Part shown: one piece after another, positions 35,691 to 48,180 of the stretch
Numbering within the stretch: the stretch's first letter is position 1
Layout: every line of letters starts with the position of its first letter
Source of the DNA: Ignelater luminosus
Taxonomy: Eukaryota; Arthropoda; Insecta; Coleoptera; Elateridae
Reading direction: 5' to 3'
Length of the DNA stretch: 64,000 nucleotides
Assembly: GCA_011009095.1 (NCBI GenBank)
Contig: VTPC01000410.1
Span: 42,871 to 106,870, forward strand
Translations under genes and position numbers: made by a program
Notes under the pieces: model-generated
Told to the model about the DNA's origin: nothing
Databases searched by the model: none
The model's input: the letters and a program-made list of their open reading frames with translations, nothing else

Positions 35691-37313
35691 TGTTATAAAA
35701 TGGCAAAAATTGTTAAGAGCAGAAGCCGTAGTTTTACGGAATTTGAAACATTTAATGTTTGAGATTGTCCGCAACAAATATCTGCACATAGTAGATAATA
35801 AAATAACGGAGGCGGTAAATATAGAACAAAAAAATGTTGCATGGGAACACATCGTAAATGAATATAATTGCCAAGCGCAAACAGGGCCAAGAACCTCTAA
35901 GCAACTGCGTGCGCTTTATGATATTTTAAAGAAAAATGCAAGAAGCAATTTAAATGAAGATAAGGTAAATATAATTAAAATTATTAGGTACCTCTCCTCA
36001 AGAGATACATATTTATTGAAATGTTTTTTCCTGAAAAATTTTTATAAAACTGGAGGTGGCACGTATGTTCCTAGGAGCAGTATATTATATGAAAAGATAG
36101 TTTGCACTCTAGGAGCATAATTGCAACCCCTTACAAACAATTTTGATTCAGTGCTGATTATCCATCAGGTAGTTATTATTATACCTATTATACTCTTTAA
36201 TTATGAATCTATTCTTATAGTACATAATTTTTACAGAAACATTTTCCACCACAGATACAGGTGCAAAATCAACAAGCACGCCCCAGAAATCAGTGCAAGA
36301 AGAAAGCAATTGTAGTTTCTTAGCAAATGGTATGTACCATATATGCTTTTGTATTTAGTAGGTATACACTATTGTTATAAGATAATAGGAATTGTGGTCA
36401 ATATCTAGTTTACATTTTACTTTCAATTCAACCGATGTTAAGTATATTATGTATACGTTCATTTTTAGTTGCAGTTATACACAATTCTTCTCATTTTATA
36501 AAAATAACGTATTAATAATTTGGTCAGTATATTAATAGATATACAGGGTCGCTAAAAAGTATGGAAACACGCTACCCCCACAGAAACGGTAAGACATTGA
36601 CAAATGAAATTTGGAGAGAAAGTAGGTATTTTTTTCCATGTTTTGCGAAGATAATTAAAAACAAATCTTCAATTGTTTCTTCGTACGGCCACCATATTGA
36701 ATTTGTTTAAAAGGAACACCTGGTATATGACTCTATACTTGGATAGAGATTTTCACGACAAATTCAATGCTGTAAGGGTTGCTATACTTATCTTGAAAGG
36801 TTTTGGAGATAATCGCTATTTTTCCGTCGAGGATTTCTTAACTTCAAGGACGAATTCGTAATGCGAGTAGTTCCCCCCCCGATTATTTGCAAAATTCCTT
36901 ACGAACATTTCAAAAAAGATTGTCTCATTGTCAAGAAGTTGACGCAGCGCATTTTGAACACTTCTTTTAAAATTATATTGTGTTTTTGTTATTATCAGTT
37001 CGTTACTATTTGGTCTTATTCCACCTTTTTAGTTTGTTCTAGCATCGATCCATTATTTTAAATAAGTAGGCTAAGAGCAAAATCTTTACTATTTTCTTTT
37101 ACTTTAATTGCGTTTAAAATAATCGCACATCATTTTTTTAGTTCCATTGCCTTTGCTGTTTTACGGGTAACTCGGTTTTGATAGAAATTAATAGTGAAAT
37201 CCTTGACAAAAGAATAGCGATTATCTCCAAAACCTTTCAAGATAAGTATAACAATCCTTATATTACTGAATTCACCTTTAAAATCCCTATCGAGCTATGG
37301 GGTCATATACAGG

Positions 37314-40300
37314 TAAATTTGGAAGGTTTACGAAATCCGATTAGGATAACGCAATACATCGTAGAGAACGTTCCATCATACGTTAATTCGTCGACATTAC
37401 ATTCTCTACTATGCTATATAATAATAATCGTGCTATGAATAAACGTGCTCAATTAATTGGTTCATCTCAAAGCGGTCCGGAACCGCTTGTCAAAAGGAAG
37501 CTCGCCAACCCCTATCCCCTCTGACCCTATCTTTACTTATTTAATAAAAGATGTCGCACCGAGCCGTAGAGGGTCGCTCTACCGTACTGCTTCTTTTCCT
37601 ATTTGATACTTTAAAGACCTACGTTTTTATAAATTTCCTGTTTACGTTCCGGTCCCTTCCCCCGAGTCCACCGACCGACCGACCCTCACCTTTCCGCCGT
37701 TTGCGTCGTCTCTTCTTCTTTCCCGGTTGCTCTCTCCCGACATTTTTCGCTCGTCTTTCGCTAGCTAACCCGAGCGGTCCGGGATTGCTGCTTCGTCAGG
37801 GTACCTAGTCAGCGTCTCAGAAGCCGGCAACGAGACGTATCTACGTGACGAACGGCCCGACGTCGGACAGGGCGTCTAGCTCCATTGTTGCCAGAAGCCC
37901 CGCTCCCTTGGAATCCCCGGGCAGCGCTCTTACTCGGGCGAGGTTGCTAGGCGGGCGGTCCGTGGCGGGTTCGAGTTCCATAGGTTAGTCTCTCGAGGCG
38001 AAGCCCGCGGGGTTAAGCGTCGGTGGTGGGTCGGTTTCGTCGGTAGGGAGGCATTAGGGAGTTTCGAGGGGATTAAAAATATTAACTTATATGCCTATAA
38101 GTTTCTAAATTCGAGTCGGGGCCTTCAATCTATCTACTTTTTTAGCGTAGCGTTTTAATTCTTCCCACCATTCTATTTTATTACTTAAACTACCTACCTC
38201 ATTTATATTTGATGGCCACCTATAACCTATTTTAATTAAGTTTCTATTTCCTATTTCCCTAGTTCTACTTTCTAGCCTTCACGTGAATAATACGTGTTCC
38301 GCGGTTTCTTCACCCTCTCCGCATGTACATCCTATTTCGTCCTCGTCTAATTTACCTATTTTAACTAAATAAGACCTAAAATTCCCATGTCCTGTTAGCA
38401 GCTGTACTACGTCTTTATCTAATCTCCCAATTTTTCTCATTAATTCTACGTCGGGAATAAATTTTTGTGTTAATCTACCTGTTAGTGCCTTTTTCCATCT
38501 ATCGTTCCAAATGTCCTTTAAATTTTGCCTAATCCTACTTTTAACTAATTATCTAGGGGCAACGTTAAATATTTCCCTAATTCCTACTTCTGCAGCTGCT
38601 TGCTTAGCTAACTCGTCTGCTCTTTCGTTACCTATCACTCCTATATGCGCTTTTATCCATCTAAATCTAATTCTAACCGAATCTAACAGTTCCCTATATA
38701 AATTCCACGTTTCCGCCTGTAAATTTGTCGGTTGCCGCATTCCCTGTAAAGCCGATAATGCCGATCTGCTATCACTATTTAAAGTACATTCCCTAAATGC
38801 GAAATTATTCTCCCTAATGTACTTTAATGCCTCTCTAATAGCCAATAGTTCGCATTGAAAGATGGAGCACCCCGATCCTAATTTAAATTTCCCATTTTTA
38901 ATTTCCCTATCTTCGTTATATATAACAAAAGCCGCCCCTGCGCTACCATCTTCTAACCTAGATCCGTCAGTATATATTTGTATAAAATCCTCTTTTTCCA
39001 AATTTCCAATAAAAAATTGAAATTTACCTATATGTGCCGGATGTCCTAAATCGCCTATGTTTGCTCTTTGTTCTATTTCCCTCCCTTGCAAACCTAATGT
39101 TTCTAAAATTCCCCCCGATCTATTCTTAAAAATTTTGTTTTTATCTACTTCTGCTTTTAAAAATAAATCTATTGGCATAACCTGACTAAGAACTAACGCT
39201 GCTTCCGTAGATACTGTGTTGTATGCTGCCGCCGCTCTAACTGCCAAAATTCTTTGTACGCTTAATAATTTTTGTTTTTGTTTAACCTTTAAATTCCCCG
39301 CCCATACTTCGGCAGCATACGAAATTCCTGGCTGTATCGCCCCTTCATATATCCTAGCTGCAGAATTACCCCTAAAGCCCCACGTTAATCTAGCTGCAGC
39401 TGCTAATCTATTTGCTAATAATTTCCCTTTTTGAGTAATAAAATCTATATGACTATTCCACGATAACCTATCGTCTATTAAAACGCCTAGATACCTGATG
39501 CTATCCTTACAACGAATTCTATCTTCGCCCATTCGAAAAGTCGGTTTCTCTTAACCTAAACTTTTACCAAAAAATAAAGCCTCGGTTTTACTCGCGTTAA
39601 ATTTTAATTTTTCGTCTTTTGCCCATCCTAATAATTTGCCTAACGCGTCCGATCCTCTCTTTTTAAGCGTCTTAAACTGGGATGCCCTTACTATCACTAA
39701 CGTATCGTCTGCGAACGATACGATTTCGCAGCCTTCTGGTAAATCAACTCTAAATATACTTTCATATAATAGATTCCAGTAGATCGGCCCGGAGCACGAG
39801 CCTTGTGGGCAGCCCCTTTCCAATCTCCTGGACACTGTATTTGATGAAAGTTCTACCTGAGCTATCCTATCCGAGAAAAAGCTTCTAACTAGTTTTAATA
39901 AGTTATTTGGGCAATCCCTTCGCTCTAACTCTATTATAATCCTAGGCCACCAAGCGTTATCGAAGGCCCCTGCTATATCTAACGCGATTAGTGCGCAGTA
40001 TTCTCCTTGTTTTTTCGCTTCAGTGATTATTTCTAAAACTCGATGTATGGCATCGGTGGTGGTACGTCCTGATCTAAATCCGTACTGTCTATCATTAAAC
40101 CCCCCTTGTTTATTAACTAAGTAAACTATTCTATCCGCAATTATCCTATCTAACGCTTTACCTATAAGTGGAAGCAAACTAATTGGTCTAAAGCTGCTAG
40201 GGTTCGAAATATCGTCTTTACCTGGTTTCGGGATGAATTTAACATTTTGATGCTTCCATATTGCCGGAAAGGTTCCCTGTTTTAAACATGAATTAAATAA

Positions 40301-41156
40301 TGTAACAAAAATTTCACTGTTAATTTGGAAGGTTTTTGTACCGCGTCTGGTGTTATCCCATCCCACCCTGGAGCTTTTTTCGGATTCATCCTAAAAATAG
40401 CCCGTTTTATTTCGGTATAAGAAAAATCGCGTTCTATACTTTCCCCACCCTTCGCGTCTCTAGCTCCTTGCCTAACAAATTTTTGCAGATTGCTATCGCT
40501 ATCTATGCTATCTACCGGAAAGAATTTTCCTAATAAATATTCAGCTGTTTCCCTCGCGTCGCTTGTATAATCCCCATTTTCCTTTCTTACGCTAGACATA
40601 ACCGTGTTCCTATCCTTTTTTCTTCTTATAAATTTATAAGCTATTCCCCAAGGATCCCTATCTGAATTTACACTACAAAATTCTTTCCATTTCTCTGTTC
40701 TAGTTTTTTCTATTAAATCCCTATATTCTCTTTTTATTATCCTATATTCTTCTTTCTTAATTTCTCTTATTTCCCCTCTAGCTTTTTGCATTTTTCTCCT
40801 AGCCTTTCTAGCTTCTGCCCTTTTTATAGTTAGTTCCCTAGTCCACCACGGTACGCTTTTCTTAAAATCTTTACGTTCCGGCATAGATTCCCTACACGCT
40901 AATATGATTGCGTTGTTTAAGTGTTGTGCTTGTGTTTCTACGCTAGCTAATGTGTTGTCTGATGTGAGTTCTAGTTCCTGAATTAATACTTTAAATTTAT
41001 TTTCAAATTTTTCCCAATCAGCCTTTTTATTACAAAAACCTCTATTATATCTGATTGATTCTAAATTTCCTAATCTAAATTCCCATCTAATTAAACAGTG
41101 GTCGCTAAGCGTTTCCTCGTCTGAAATCTCCCATTTATTTATATGCGTGTAAGCTA
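37314..41156 (-). mobile_element. R1-like LINE insertion, 5'-truncated, with 9-bp target duplication
   Basis: ATATACAGG occurs directly at 37305-37313 and again at 41157-41165, exactly bracketing a foreign 3.84-kb block, and the host arm sequence runs on across it. The block holds a LINE ORF2 on the minus strand, starting inside the endonuclease domain (5' truncation, usual for target-primed insertion), and a long G+C-richer 3' UTR (37314-38115). No poly(A) tail is seen. Long open frames suggest a fairly recent insertion. Confidence 0.85.
38116..41156 (-). pseudogene. R1-like LINE ORF2 (EN end, RT, RNase H, CCHC)
   Basis: From 41156 on the minus strand: endonuclease end WEISDEETLSDHCLIRWEF; a linker with PWWTRELTIKRAEARKARR (about 40845); RT with NPKKAPGWDGITPDAVQK (about 40380), FRPISLLPLIGKALDRII, QYGFRSGRTTTDA, LIALDIAGAFDNAWWPR, GCPQGSCSGPIYWNLLYES and the active site SFADDTLVI (about 39715-39695). 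RYLGVLIDDRLSWNSHI follows. RNase H: IYTDGSRLEDGSAGAAF (about 38970), FQCELLAIREALK, SDSRSALSAL, WIKAHIGVIGNERADELAK (about 38660-38605). Then a CTCGEGEETAEHVLF zinc motif (about 38320) whose next Cys codon is a stop. Defects: frameshift near 40325, single stops at 39551-39553 and 38549-38551, and the zinc-motif stop. The GCPQGSCSGP and RNase H layout points to the R1/I group. Confidence 0.9.
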
Positions 41157-42404
41157 ATATACAGGATGAGCTGTTTAATGAAATTCAAGATGTTGGCCGT
41201 ACAAAAAAAAACATTGAAGATTTGATCTTAACTCTCTTTGCAAAACATGGCAAGCAATGCTTACTTTAAGATCCCCAAATTTCATTTGTCTATCTCTTAC
41301 CGTTTTTGCAGGAGCAGCGTGTTTCCATACTTTTTAATAGGGAAACCCCCGACAAAAGAACAGCGATTATCTCCAAAACCTTTCAAGATACGTATAGCAA
41401 CTTTTATACCATTGAACTTCTCTTGCAAATTCCTATCCAAATATAGGATCATATACAGAGTGTTCCTTTTAAGAAAATCTAAGATGGCGGTCGTACGAAA
41501 AAACAATTGAAGATTTGTTTTCAATTACCTTTGCAAAACGTGACACAAAATATCTACTTTAAGCTCCCCAAATTTCATTTGTCTATCGCTTACTGTTTCT
41601 GAGAGGGTAGCGTGTTTCCATACTTCTTAGCGACCCTGTATATAAATTTCAGCTATAAACGAGAATGTCATTTTCTGCACAGAAGATGCAGTTAATCTTG
41701 AAGGTAATAAATATAAAGTGTGTTGCACTCTATTAATCTCTATTATTCAATATAAATATATAATAGCACAACTTTTTATAACACTTTTATTTATGTAATT
41801 ACATTTTGTTTTTACCCTCTTTTATTAGTTAATTAATCTAACTAACATCATATTATGCAGCATGATAAAGCACAATAAGTGAATATAGTATCTACCTACT
41901 CCATTTATAATAATGATAATATAATTACAGATACAGAAGGAAATATGAAAGAATTAGAGGAAAGCACTGTTAATAAGCCTAGACCTTCTCAAGAGCTGCC
42001 GTATGAAGTGCCTTCGTCCGTTTCACAGCAGAGCACATCATCTTATGGCCAGAAGAGAAAATTATCAAAGATATCTGAAAAAAAGAAAACTCAGTTAGAA
42101 ATTCTTACAAATTGAGTTGTAAAAAGAAAAAATCTTAAGGACCAATACGATGAAGAAATCCAAAAACAAAAAATGAGAATTTTGAAAATAGAGGAAGAAA
42201 TCAAAAAATCTCAGTTAGAAGTAATAAAGCAAGAAATCCAAAACAATAAGGTCCTACATGAAATGGAAATTGCAATCAAACAAAAAGAGTTAGTAGCTAA
42301 ATGTAACGAAATGGAGTATAAAAAAACGACTGTACGAATTAGATATTAAAAACATGCAAAGTTAAAATATGTAAATAATAGTAATATTAAGTAATAGAGT
42401 AAAC

Positions 42405-43640
42405 TTACGCAAAAACATTTTCTATTAAGGCTCTCCTAACTGCATTTCCTCCTCCATTACTAACCTGCATCACTTCTTGTTCCACTTCTTCATCGACAAC
42501 TCCATCTTCATAATTATTAGTATCGTTTTCATTGATAGCTATATTATGCAGGACTACAGTTGCTACAATAATTACCAAGGTAATATCCACTTTGGTTCTT
42601 AATCCTAAATAGAGGCAAGCAAATCGCCTTTTCCAAACTACTAAACATCTTTCAATGCAGTTTCGGGTTTGAATATGTGCATTATTGTAGTTTTGTTCTG
42701 CTGGTGTGGTTGGATTCAGAAGTGGAGTCATCATGTAATCTTTTAATGCATAAGCACTATCTCGTAATAACAAGCAGCCAGGGAAATCTCCTGCTTCAAA
42801 CTGGCCAGACAAGAATGATGCATTCCACACACTGCTGTCATGTATTGCACCTGGCCAACGAGCATTTATGTTTTTAATTTTTAAGTCTGCATCGCAAACT
42901 GCCTAGACATTTATTGAGAAATATCTCTTCCTGTTCCGAAATATTTCTCCATTTTCACCCCCTGGTGAAAGAATTCTGCTGTGGCTTCCGTCAACACAAC
43001 CAATAACATTGGAAAAATTTCGAATACTATAAGTTTGTTTTGGTTGCTAATACGTCTGCTGGTGTTGCATACATTTTATTGAAGTGTGACCTTAAAGAAG
43101 CCAGTTGCCAAGAGGCCTTTTTAATTATCCTGCAGACTGTGCTTTTGTGTATTCCGTAATCATCCCCAACCAGTATTTAAAAAGAGCCTAAGCATATGTA
43201 AATAAAATATTTAAGTGTGTAGTAAAAATTCGCCCTAAAAATAAAAATTATTTTCTAAACATATTTTTACAATTTTTACATGTTAACATTGGCGTCAAGT
43301 CATTAACGACAGACTTACATTTTATATGTTTAAATATAAAAATTATAAATTTAGCAAAACTCAGATATTTACCTGCAGCATAAAATCTTAATGTTACCAA
43401 CATTTGATCTCCTGCCGATAAAGAATGATTACGTAAAGTCATGGGTGATAATTCCTCCTCCAATAACCCTATGACAACGAGCGTGGTGTTTGTTTGTAAT
43501 CTATATCTTGTACAAAACTCCCCATTGGTGTATTTATCGAAGGGGTTTGGTCGAGGCCGGAATAGTCGAGGTCTTTCAATTTCAGGCACAGCATGTAAAA
43601 CCTCTTCTTCAGAAGATAAAGATAAGTAATTCATTTCCAC
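42405..43640 (-). pseudogene. PIF/Harbinger transposase (DDE_Tnp_4), broken
   Basis: This nuclease would cut and join the element ends. Exon 1 runs from 43640 (MEMNYLSLSSEEEVLHAV) to a donor near 43377 (GCAGCAG|GTAAAT). The frame resumes past an acceptor near 43185 with GDDYGIHKSTVCRIIKKASW (helix-turn-helix). It shows the catalytic residues: Asp in VIGCVDGSHSRI (about 42985), Asp in LLLRDSAYALKDYMMTPLL (about 42760) and Glu in RNCIERCLVVWKRRFACL (about 42640). A DSSVWNASFLSGQF block lies between. It ends with an acidic tail at TAA 42405-42407. A stop at about 42900 and a frame change near 43020 inactivate it. It faces the Myb-like gene tail-to-tail, the classic two-gene Harbinger arrangement. 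Confidence 0.85.
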
Positions 43641-43659
43641 TCTAAAAAGTCGTTAATTG

Positions 43660-45770
43660 TCTTTAATAAGTTATCTGTATTCTATGACATTACTTACACC
43701 CAATAATAATACAGTCACTACACAAAAAATGTAAAACAAAATCTAGAATAGTCTTTAAATATTATTTATAAAATATTAAAAACTGCTACAGCCAAGCAGG
43801 TATAAAGCATATTTTTCGAATAGTTTCAATCTTTTTAACTTACAGAACAATAGAGGGACTACAAGTGTTAAGATCATTTAAACATTTCTGTCTTGCATTG
43901 CGTTATGTTAAGATTTTACATAATTTAGTATGCGACTAGCGCCATTCTGACTTGGTATCAGTGTAAATAATGTATAAACGTTTTATTCCGTTGAAAAATT
44001 CCTGCCTGTAAAATGCCTTTAACATTTTGTATTACTTTTACATTTTAATAAATATCTAATTTGACCCTGTGTACAGATTTTTTCCGTTCCTATTGTAGAA
44101 TTAATTTCTTTTATCTTTTATAAAAATAACATGGGGATTCGAAACCCTGGGAAATATTTACTACCTTTGTAAATAAAAGTTCTTCTGTTAAGGGTACGTT
44201 AACCTTTTTGTTCGTTTGTCAGCAGCATATTTTATTCTATTTCGTTCTCCGGGATAAGTATGTTAGAAGCGAAATTTACCTCGGATTCTTTATTTCATAT
44301 TTCTAAGTCTCCTGAAATTCACAGGCCGTCTCACCGCATTAAAGGCATAAATTATCTTTACGATCTACCCGCCTGACAGCTCTGTATTAGGATATCTTGA
44401 CCTGCTGCTTGGGTGTAAGACGGTGGAGTGAGTATACTTCCCCATGTCTCTAATTGTCCAATCAAACTGGACGTGTCGTCAGTCCAGCCAGTCATCCGGC
44501 TCGGAGCTCAAACCAAACATCATGGCGTCGAGAGACGCGTACTCACCCCTTGATTCGTTTCTCGTGATTCCCTCTCTAAACGTCGTGCGTTTCTTCCGTT
44601 GTTCCGTACCTGGAGATTTCCCCTTTGGGAATTTCTGAAGTCGCGAGAGCTAATAGTCTGAATAAAGCTACCGAGGTTTTCTTGTTTAACCTGATCCGAT
44701 TGTAGTATTTTGGAGTTTGAGCGCGTCGCGATCTTCAGTGCATCGAACACAAAGATTTACCCAGGATTTCAGAAAGATATAGTCAATGTCTTGTTACCTT
44801 TTTCATATCTCAGTTTCGTTACTGGATTATACAATCTCCATAAGGTGTTGTCTTCATAATTCTCGTGAACAAACTTTCCGTATAATTGTGGGAATCCCCG
44901 ACAGCTGCTTGATCCAGTTTTGGTTGTTCTGCGACGCTCAGCGCGTTCGTTGGAGCCTGCTGCAGCGGCATTGTAAAATAATGTTAGTAAATTTATAAGT
45001 CAATATTGTATACGTGAAAGTGTTTTGCGCTTATTTATGTGGTTATGTAATCACGAAATATTGCACTTGGATTTATTAATCACGCATTGAATTTACAACA
45101 AATTTAGCTGTAAGTTAATCTTATCTTTTAAATGTTATTTAATCTGTAAGTTAACTGTCTATAAACGTTCACAAATAGACCATTCTGTGAGCTCCGCATT
45201 AAACATTGATAAAGTGAGCTGCATTAATATTTTAAATCATAAAGAATTTTATTGCTCTTTTCTAAAGTTAAAGTTGTTAAAGAACAAATCAGTTTACATT
45301 CATTTAAAAGTGGACAAACGAAGTTCTAGAATAAGTTAGCCGTCATTTATTTGTAGGTAAGTCAGCTGTTTGCTTATAAAACTGCTTGTGTCTGAAAGTT
45401 TCTTTATTATTAATAGCAAATGTTTTTGTTGCATTTGTCATCTTTGGAATACCTTTGTTATTGTGTTAAAGTTTTGTTTATGAAAACAAAAAGTTGTTGA
45501 TAAAAGAATTCATTACTGAATTAGTTAGTTTGATGAGCTGACAGGTCGTTTTGTTATAGTATTTAAAATATAGGTCAGTAGGTAACCGATCCCTTTTGGT
45601 CTGAAATGAACGTTACCTGTATATAGGAATTTATTGAACTTTTTCTTACGTTTCGTTACGTGTTTGTAAGTATATTTGTGACCAGAATTTATTGTTTCCA
45701 GCATTCTCTGTTTTTGTGTTTAACTGCGAGTGAGTATAAAAATGGTTAGAATTGTGTTACATGTTAGATT
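43660..45770. other. Unassigned region with a G+C-richer patch
   Basis: 43660-44290 is A+T-rich and may hold the outer end of the Harbinger element. 44300-44960 is clearly less A+T-rich and has open frames on both strands (44444-44638 plus; 44520-44750 minus, Arg/Ser/Asn-rich), but no domain that I recognise; it could be retroelement gag or untranslated leader. 45000-45770 is A+T-rich and precedes the first hAT-like gene. Confidence 0.35.
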
Positions 45771-45776
45771 TGTAAA

Positions 45777-48180
45777 ATGCCACCAAATAGACAATCTAAA
45801 AGTACATATTACACTCAGTGGGCAAAAATAGATTCTTGTTCAAGTACTGGGGGTAAAGTTTTAAATTGTCAAGTCTGTGAAAAAGCGGTAAGTGTTTTTT
45901 ACTTCCTCTTAACTTTAGCCCTAACAATCCAACTTAATTTTAGATTAATATAAAAAAGGTTTCACGTTACACAGCATCTAACCACAGCTTTGCACGCAGC
46001 TAATGTAAAAAGAAAATCTACAAAACAATCGTTAATAGAAAATGCATTTGAAAAAGTGCCTTTTACATCGCGAAATAAAAGGTACGAGTTTTTCTTAGAA
46101 TTATGTAAAGTATAAAATGCATAAATTAAAAAATGCAGTCTTTAGAAGTTTTTTAAAAAGCACACTAATTAAATAATTCCTGACAAATCAACATAAAGGA
46201 AAAATTATCTAAGGTGGTGTTACGAATCGAGTATACAGGGTGATTCCGAAATAAGGGGTATCTTCTTAAAGGTGGATAGCAGTGTGATAGTACATACAAT
46301 TGCGATAAAAAACGGTAGGTAAAAATTACATAGTTTCCGAGAAAAATGCGATTGAAGATTGAAGCCGGTCCTGCTCTCATACTTTTACTTAAGCAAAAAT
46401 CGATAGGGGTTGACTGACTGTCCTTGTCATTGGCAGGTAGTTCTTGCTATTTATGTGAGGGGTATGATAGTTTATCTGGTTTATACAATGCCATAAATAA
46501 CCAGTAGGAACTTTTACTTTTTAATCTGCAAACGGAAAAATATTAAAATTTTACTGTTAGTGATTTTTTTCTGTAAACTTCCAAAGAACCAAAAACTTCA
46601 ATAAGCATTATGCTACATAAATAAGAAGTGGTTGAATTTATTAAATTGCATTAAATACAGAGGTGATAGTAGTACCTTCCATACGCATGTTTCATTCAAG
46701 TAGTATGTGTAATCCATTGCCATTTAAGATGTTTCCTATTCATGTGACTAAATAATAATAAGGGATTAAAATGTTGCTTGTGAGACTGAAGTCTAATTGT
46801 TCGTAACATAAATTTTGTTATTATTTTTTTACTGATTTAACGAATTTCAACAACCCTGCATGTTAAACATACTTCAGATTTAAGAAGGGAAAGTTGTAAA
46901 ATGTCCAGGGGGTAGCTTATGATGGCATTTATTGTTCATTGTGCTACTACAGCTGCACTATTAGTTCCAAGAAAGTAGGCATGTCTGGTAAATTTTCGTT
47001 CTTGCACTACAAGGGTTTAAAAACACCGTAAATCTCCTTAACTTTCACTTTTTAAGGCCACAATACAAGGAACACTTTTGTTTTTCTAACCAGAGACGGC
47101 TTCAGTTTTTAATATTTAGGAAAATTGTCAAAATTTTCAACTTTCACGGAGCCACTTTGTTTTTTTCATTTTTTGTCTTCTTTTAGCCTCACTTATCACC
47201 TATTAAAAGGATACCCTTTATTTCGGAATCACCCTGTAGAACAACTTTGGACATAAATTGGAGAAAATTTTGTATAGACGTGTGTCAATGAAACAACAGA
47301 TTTTCAAGGTCGTTAATAGCGAATATTATCGTAGGAACAGTAACTGGCAGTAAAGCAAAAACTCCCTAGTTGCTGGCGTCAAGGCAACTGGAAAAAGCAA
47401 ACCATCAAACCATCGCAAGATTTTCTAATGACACTGTGGGCATATTGCACCTCAGCACTGGGGCACCAGAAAAAGCGTTGTTACTCAGTAATGCTGCACC
47501 TTATATGGTAAAAGCAGCTGAAGTACTCAAAATATTTTATCCAAATTTAATGTACCACATTACTTGATTAGTTCATTTTTATTACATTGTGTAAGTGAAT
47601 GCATTCGTGAAGAATTTGCCATTGTCAATCAATTAATATCTTCCACAAAAAAGGTTTTCTTGAAGGCTCCTTTGCACGTAGCTGTATATCGAGAGAAGTT
47701 ACCAGGGATCCCGCTACCACCTTAACTCATTATAACCAGATGGGAACCTAGATTTCGGCACGCGTTTTTTATTCTGTGCATTTTAAAGCAATGAAAGATG
47801 TAGTTATTTCATTTGATTCCTCGACATCAACTGCAATTTTGAAATCACATGTCTTTAATAAGAGTGGAGTATTCAGAGGATTAACGTATATGTGAAGCAA
47901 CTTTTCTAGGTTACCTAAAGAAGTTAAAAAATTGGAAACCACTGGAATGACTATTATAAAATCTTTAACTATTTGGCAAAACGCAATTGATCTTACAATC
48001 AAAGCTCCTGGTGCAGTGGGAAAACATAAATGAAAAACTAACAGCTGTGTTGCTAAGATTCACACAGGAGATTTTAGTTCCGTGCTAGATGTGGGAATGC
48101 CACCGGAACAAATAAGTTCTTTGAAATACGCATCAGATAAGCGTACTAATCTTACTAAAGAAGATTTAGAGAAATGATTT
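45777..48180 (+). pseudogene. hAT-type transposase / CGGBP1-like protein, copy 1
   Basis: Exon 1 (45777-45887, 37 codons, MPPNRQSKSTYYTQWAKI to CQVCEKA) has the first zinc pair of a BED-like finger. Intron 45888-45943 (GTAAGT...TTTTAG) follows. Exon 2 completes it with FHVTQHLTTALHAANVKRK after a one-base frame shift. A MITE interrupts at 46236-47236. Then come NETTDF, IANIIVGTVTG, ANHQTIARFSNDTV, SNAAPYMVKAAEVLKIFYPN (about 47485-47550), LISSTKKVFLKAPLH, IPLPP and ITRWEP, FDSSTSTAILKS, KKLETTGMTIIKSL and a final SDKRTNLTKEDLEK (about 48135). It aligns block by block with copy 2 at 49.7-51.6 kb. The C-terminal hAT dimerisation block is mostly deleted, and stops are frequent. CGGBP1 itself is thought to descend from such transposases. 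Confidence 0.7.
46236..47236. mobile_element. 1-kb MITE-like TIR element with TA duplication
   Basis: Left end starts CAGGGTGATTCCGAAATAAG; the right end, read on the other strand, starts identically. TA flanks both ends (46234-46235, 47237-47238). About 28 terminal bases match with one difference. Internal sequence has no transposase. It splits the copy-1 hAT gene between the KNY-type end of exon 2 and the IGENF block. Tc1/mariner-type ends are inferred from the TA target. Confidence 0.85.

Larger units (their letters stand above)
36544..41638. mobile_element. TIR element (Tc1/mariner-like ends) interrupted by an R1-like LINE
   Basis: Left end 36544 begins CAGGGTCGCTAAAAAGTATG; the right end, on the other strand from 41638, begins CAGGGTCGCTAAGAAGTATG. 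Similarity continues inward for about 300 bases. TA flanks both ends (36542-36543 and 41639-41640). The arm sequence occurs three times: 36544-36860 (inverted), 37188-37313 joined to 41166-41334 (split by the LINE; lacking the last bases of the terminus), and 41335-41638 (complete). No transposase is visible, so it is non-autonomous, MITE-like with a duplicated right arm. It lies in an intron of Harbinger ORF1. Confidence 0.8.
35700..42350 (+). pseudogene. PIF/Harbinger ORF1: Myb/SANT-like DNA-binding protein, split by intron insertions
   Basis: Harbinger elements encode a Myb/SANT-like protein that helps the transposase into the nucleus and onto DNA. ATG 35700 opens MAKIVKSRSRSFTEFET; a frameshift at about 35762 leads to EIVRNKYLHIVDNKITEAV, then AWEHIVNEYNCQAQ and SKQLRALYDILKKNARSN (35840-35950), a clear Myb/SANT domain. 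A TGGGTYVP-like block follows (36045-36070), then a stop at 36118-36120 before LQPLTNNFDS. A further exon ends at 36329 (donor GTATGT). The next begins at 41931 (acceptor ATTACAG) and encodes a Ser/Pro region, then a Lys/Glu-rich coiled coil (KKSQLEVIKQEIQNNK), with another stop at 42112-42114. The 5.6-kb gap between those exons contains an inserted TIR element. Convergent with the transposase gene that follows. Confidence 0.7.

Noticed and set aside
35586..35890. Minus-strand ORFs opposite the Myb/SANT gene
   Set aside because: Shadows of the plus-strand Harbinger ORF1, which has a clear Myb/SANT domain.
37551..37808. Plus-strand ORF of 85 codons in a G+C-richer tract
   Set aside because: It lies in the 3' untranslated part of the minus-strand LINE insertion and has low-complexity Pro/Ser/Phe content.
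38511..39434. Plus-strand ORFs at 38511-38858 and 39216-39434
   Set aside because: Antisense to the R1-like LINE RT/RNase H frame, which has unambiguous motifs.
45777..48180. Copy 1 hAT gene as a domesticated host gene
   Set aside because: Multiple stops, frame shifts, a MITE insertion and loss of most of the C-terminal domain rule out a functional protein.
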